Origin: Palsa-504 sp963800415
GTDB lineage: Bacteria > Actinomycetota > Actinomycetes > Streptosporangiales > Streptosporangiaceae
Assembly (NCBI GenBank): GCA_963800415.1
Contig: CAWDBS010000077.1
Span: forward strand, 1 to 64,000
Reading direction: 5' to 3'
DNA: 64,000 nucleotides
The notes beneath the pieces are model-generated. The model saw nothing but the letters and a program-made list of their open reading frames with translations, made no database searches and had not been told where the DNA came from. Position 1 is the stretch's first letter. Every line of letters begins with the position of its first letter. The translations under genes and the position numbers were made by a program. Below, piece after piece: positions 63,306-64,000 of this stretch.

Positions 63306-64000
63306 ATGAGTGATACAGCGGACGCCGTGGTGGTGGGCGGCGGGACGGTGGGCGCCTGGTGCGCCTACTTCCTGCGCCGGGCCGGGCTGGCACGGGTCGT
63401 CCTGATCGAGAAGGGCTTCCTCGGCCAGGGCGCCAGCAGCCGGGCGGCCGGGGTGGTACGGATGCAGGGCGGGACGCCCGAGGCGGTGCGCCTGGGTCAG
63501 TGGTCCCGCCGGTTCTACCTGAGCCAGCGGGACGAGATCGGCACCGACTCCGGGTTCACCGAGCAGGGGTACCTGCTGCCCTGCTTCACCGCGGCGGAGG
63601 TCGCGGCGGCGCACGCGCGGATAGAGATGCAGTCCCCGCTGGGCGTCCCGGTGCGCTGGCTCGAGCCCGATGAGGTGGACGCGGCCAACCCGACGCTCGC
63701 GCCCGGGCAGACGCTCGGCGGCACCTTCTGCGCCCAGGACGGGTTCATCACGCCGCCGCGCAACGTGGCCGCCTACACGGTGGCGCTGATCCGCAGCGGC
63801 GTCGAAGTCCGCGAGCACGTCGCCTTCCGGGGCCTGGCCGCCGACAACCCGGGCCCGGCGGCCGCGGCCGCGGCGTCGTGGTCGAGACGAGCCAGGGGCG
63901 GATCGGCGCGGGCCTGGTGGTGCTCACCGGCGGGCCGAAGCTCGCCGAGGTCGGCCAGCTGGCCGGCCTGCGCATCCCGGCCGGCGGCGTCCGGCACCAG
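63306..64000 (+). CDS. DAO-type FAD oxidoreductase, 5' part, cut by window end
   Basis: MSDTADAVVVGGGTVGAWCAYFLRRAG is a dinucleotide-binding start of glycine/D-amino-acid oxidase-like flavoproteins, followed by LIEKGFLGQGASSRAAGVVR (second FAD motif) and GFTEQGYLLPC. Near 63860 a GC-repeat leads to a frame change: the real continuation reads VVVETSQGRIGAGLVVLTGGPKLAEVGQLAGLRIPAGG in another frame. So there is one indel before the end of the window. Divergent from the acyl-CoA dehydrogenase, sharing its operator. Confidence 0.75.
   Translation, partial: MSDTADAVVVGGGTVGAWCAYFLRRAGLARVVLIEKGFLGQGASSRAAGVVRMQGGTPEAVRLGQWSRRFYLSQRDEIGTDSGFTEQGYLLPCFTAAEVAAAHARIEMQSPLGVPVRWLEPDEVDAANPTLAPGQTLGGTFCAQDGFITPPRNVAAYTVALIRSGVEVREHVAFRGLAADNPGPAAAAAASWSRRARGGSARAWWCSPAGRSSPRSASWPACASRPAASGT

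Overview
The window comes from a high-GC actinomycete chromosome. Evidence: GC-rich codon use throughout, many GTG starts, actinobacterial gene families (PspA/PspAA/HtpX/PspAB set, DUF3043, DUF3054, DUF3500, DUF4232 lipoprotein, LAL-type LuxR regulator, F420-type PPOX reductase, serine-kinase-like ATP-binding regulator). Genus cannot be fixed from the sequence alone; a Streptosporangiales/Streptomyces-like relative is plausible.

Layout. 0-11.5 kb is core: ctaC-ctaD (cytochrome c oxidase), a TusA-like protein, a ctaG-like assembly gene with one frameshift, a DUF4232 lipoprotein, a PfkB-family sugar kinase next to erpA, the envelope-stress set pspA-pspAA-htpX-pspAB, DUF3043 and an aldo/keto reductase. 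11.5-19.5 kb holds a regulatory ATPase, xylB-xylA (xylose use), a DedA membrane protein, purine nucleoside phosphorylase, a cation-efflux CDF protein and a DUF3500 protein. 19.6-22.8 kb is a transposon nest: an IS110-family element sits inside an ISAzo13-family transposase gene, followed by a further transposase remnant. 23.0-26.2 kb is a tightly overlapped operon deoC - aldehyde dehydrogenase - half-length aldehyde dehydrogenase-like protein. An IS5-like element (26.6-27.8 kb) then cuts off the 5' part of a STAND-type NTPase gene.

27.8-37.6 kb is an accessory stretch in which almost every gene carries one or more single-base frameshifts: STAND NTPase with a C-terminal beta-helix-like region, carbamoyltransferase-like protein, radical SAM protein, nitroreductase, a small membrane protein, an OmpA-domain lipoprotein, a three-span membrane protein, and an amidase. 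The reading frames remain recognisable, so decay (or base-calling error) is recent. 37.8 kb onward returns to intact genes: HtrA-type protease, Zn-dependent polyol dehydrogenase, DUF3054, a truncated lacI behind a perfect 32-bp palindrome, GH39-like and beta-propeller glycosidases, sulfotransferase, dodecin, 5-formyl-THF cyclo-ligase-like protein, a four-repeat protein of unknown function, a nitrilase/alpha-beta hydrolase fusion, a phytoene-desaturase-like oxidoreductase, luciferase-like and F420/PPOX oxidoreductases, two tandem paralogous hypotheticals, a rhodanese, a nitrilase remnant, an alpha/beta hydrolase and a 961-residue LAL regulator. The right end (59.8-64 kb) has a DUF2237 protein, a Rieske oxygenase, glutathione peroxidase, acyl-CoA dehydrogenase and the start of a DAO-type FAD oxidoreductase; the Rieske and acyl-CoA dehydrogenase genes share a TetR-like operator.

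The most unusual genome-wide signals are (i) short tandem duplications repeatedly placed across or just after stop codons, (ii) a recurring CGTTCGGGAT-containing intergenic sequence, once at the break point of a truncated lacI, (iii) the IS110 element with an intact-looking non-coding leader inside another transposase, and (iv) the concentrated frameshift island. I found no rRNA, tRNA or CRISPR array.
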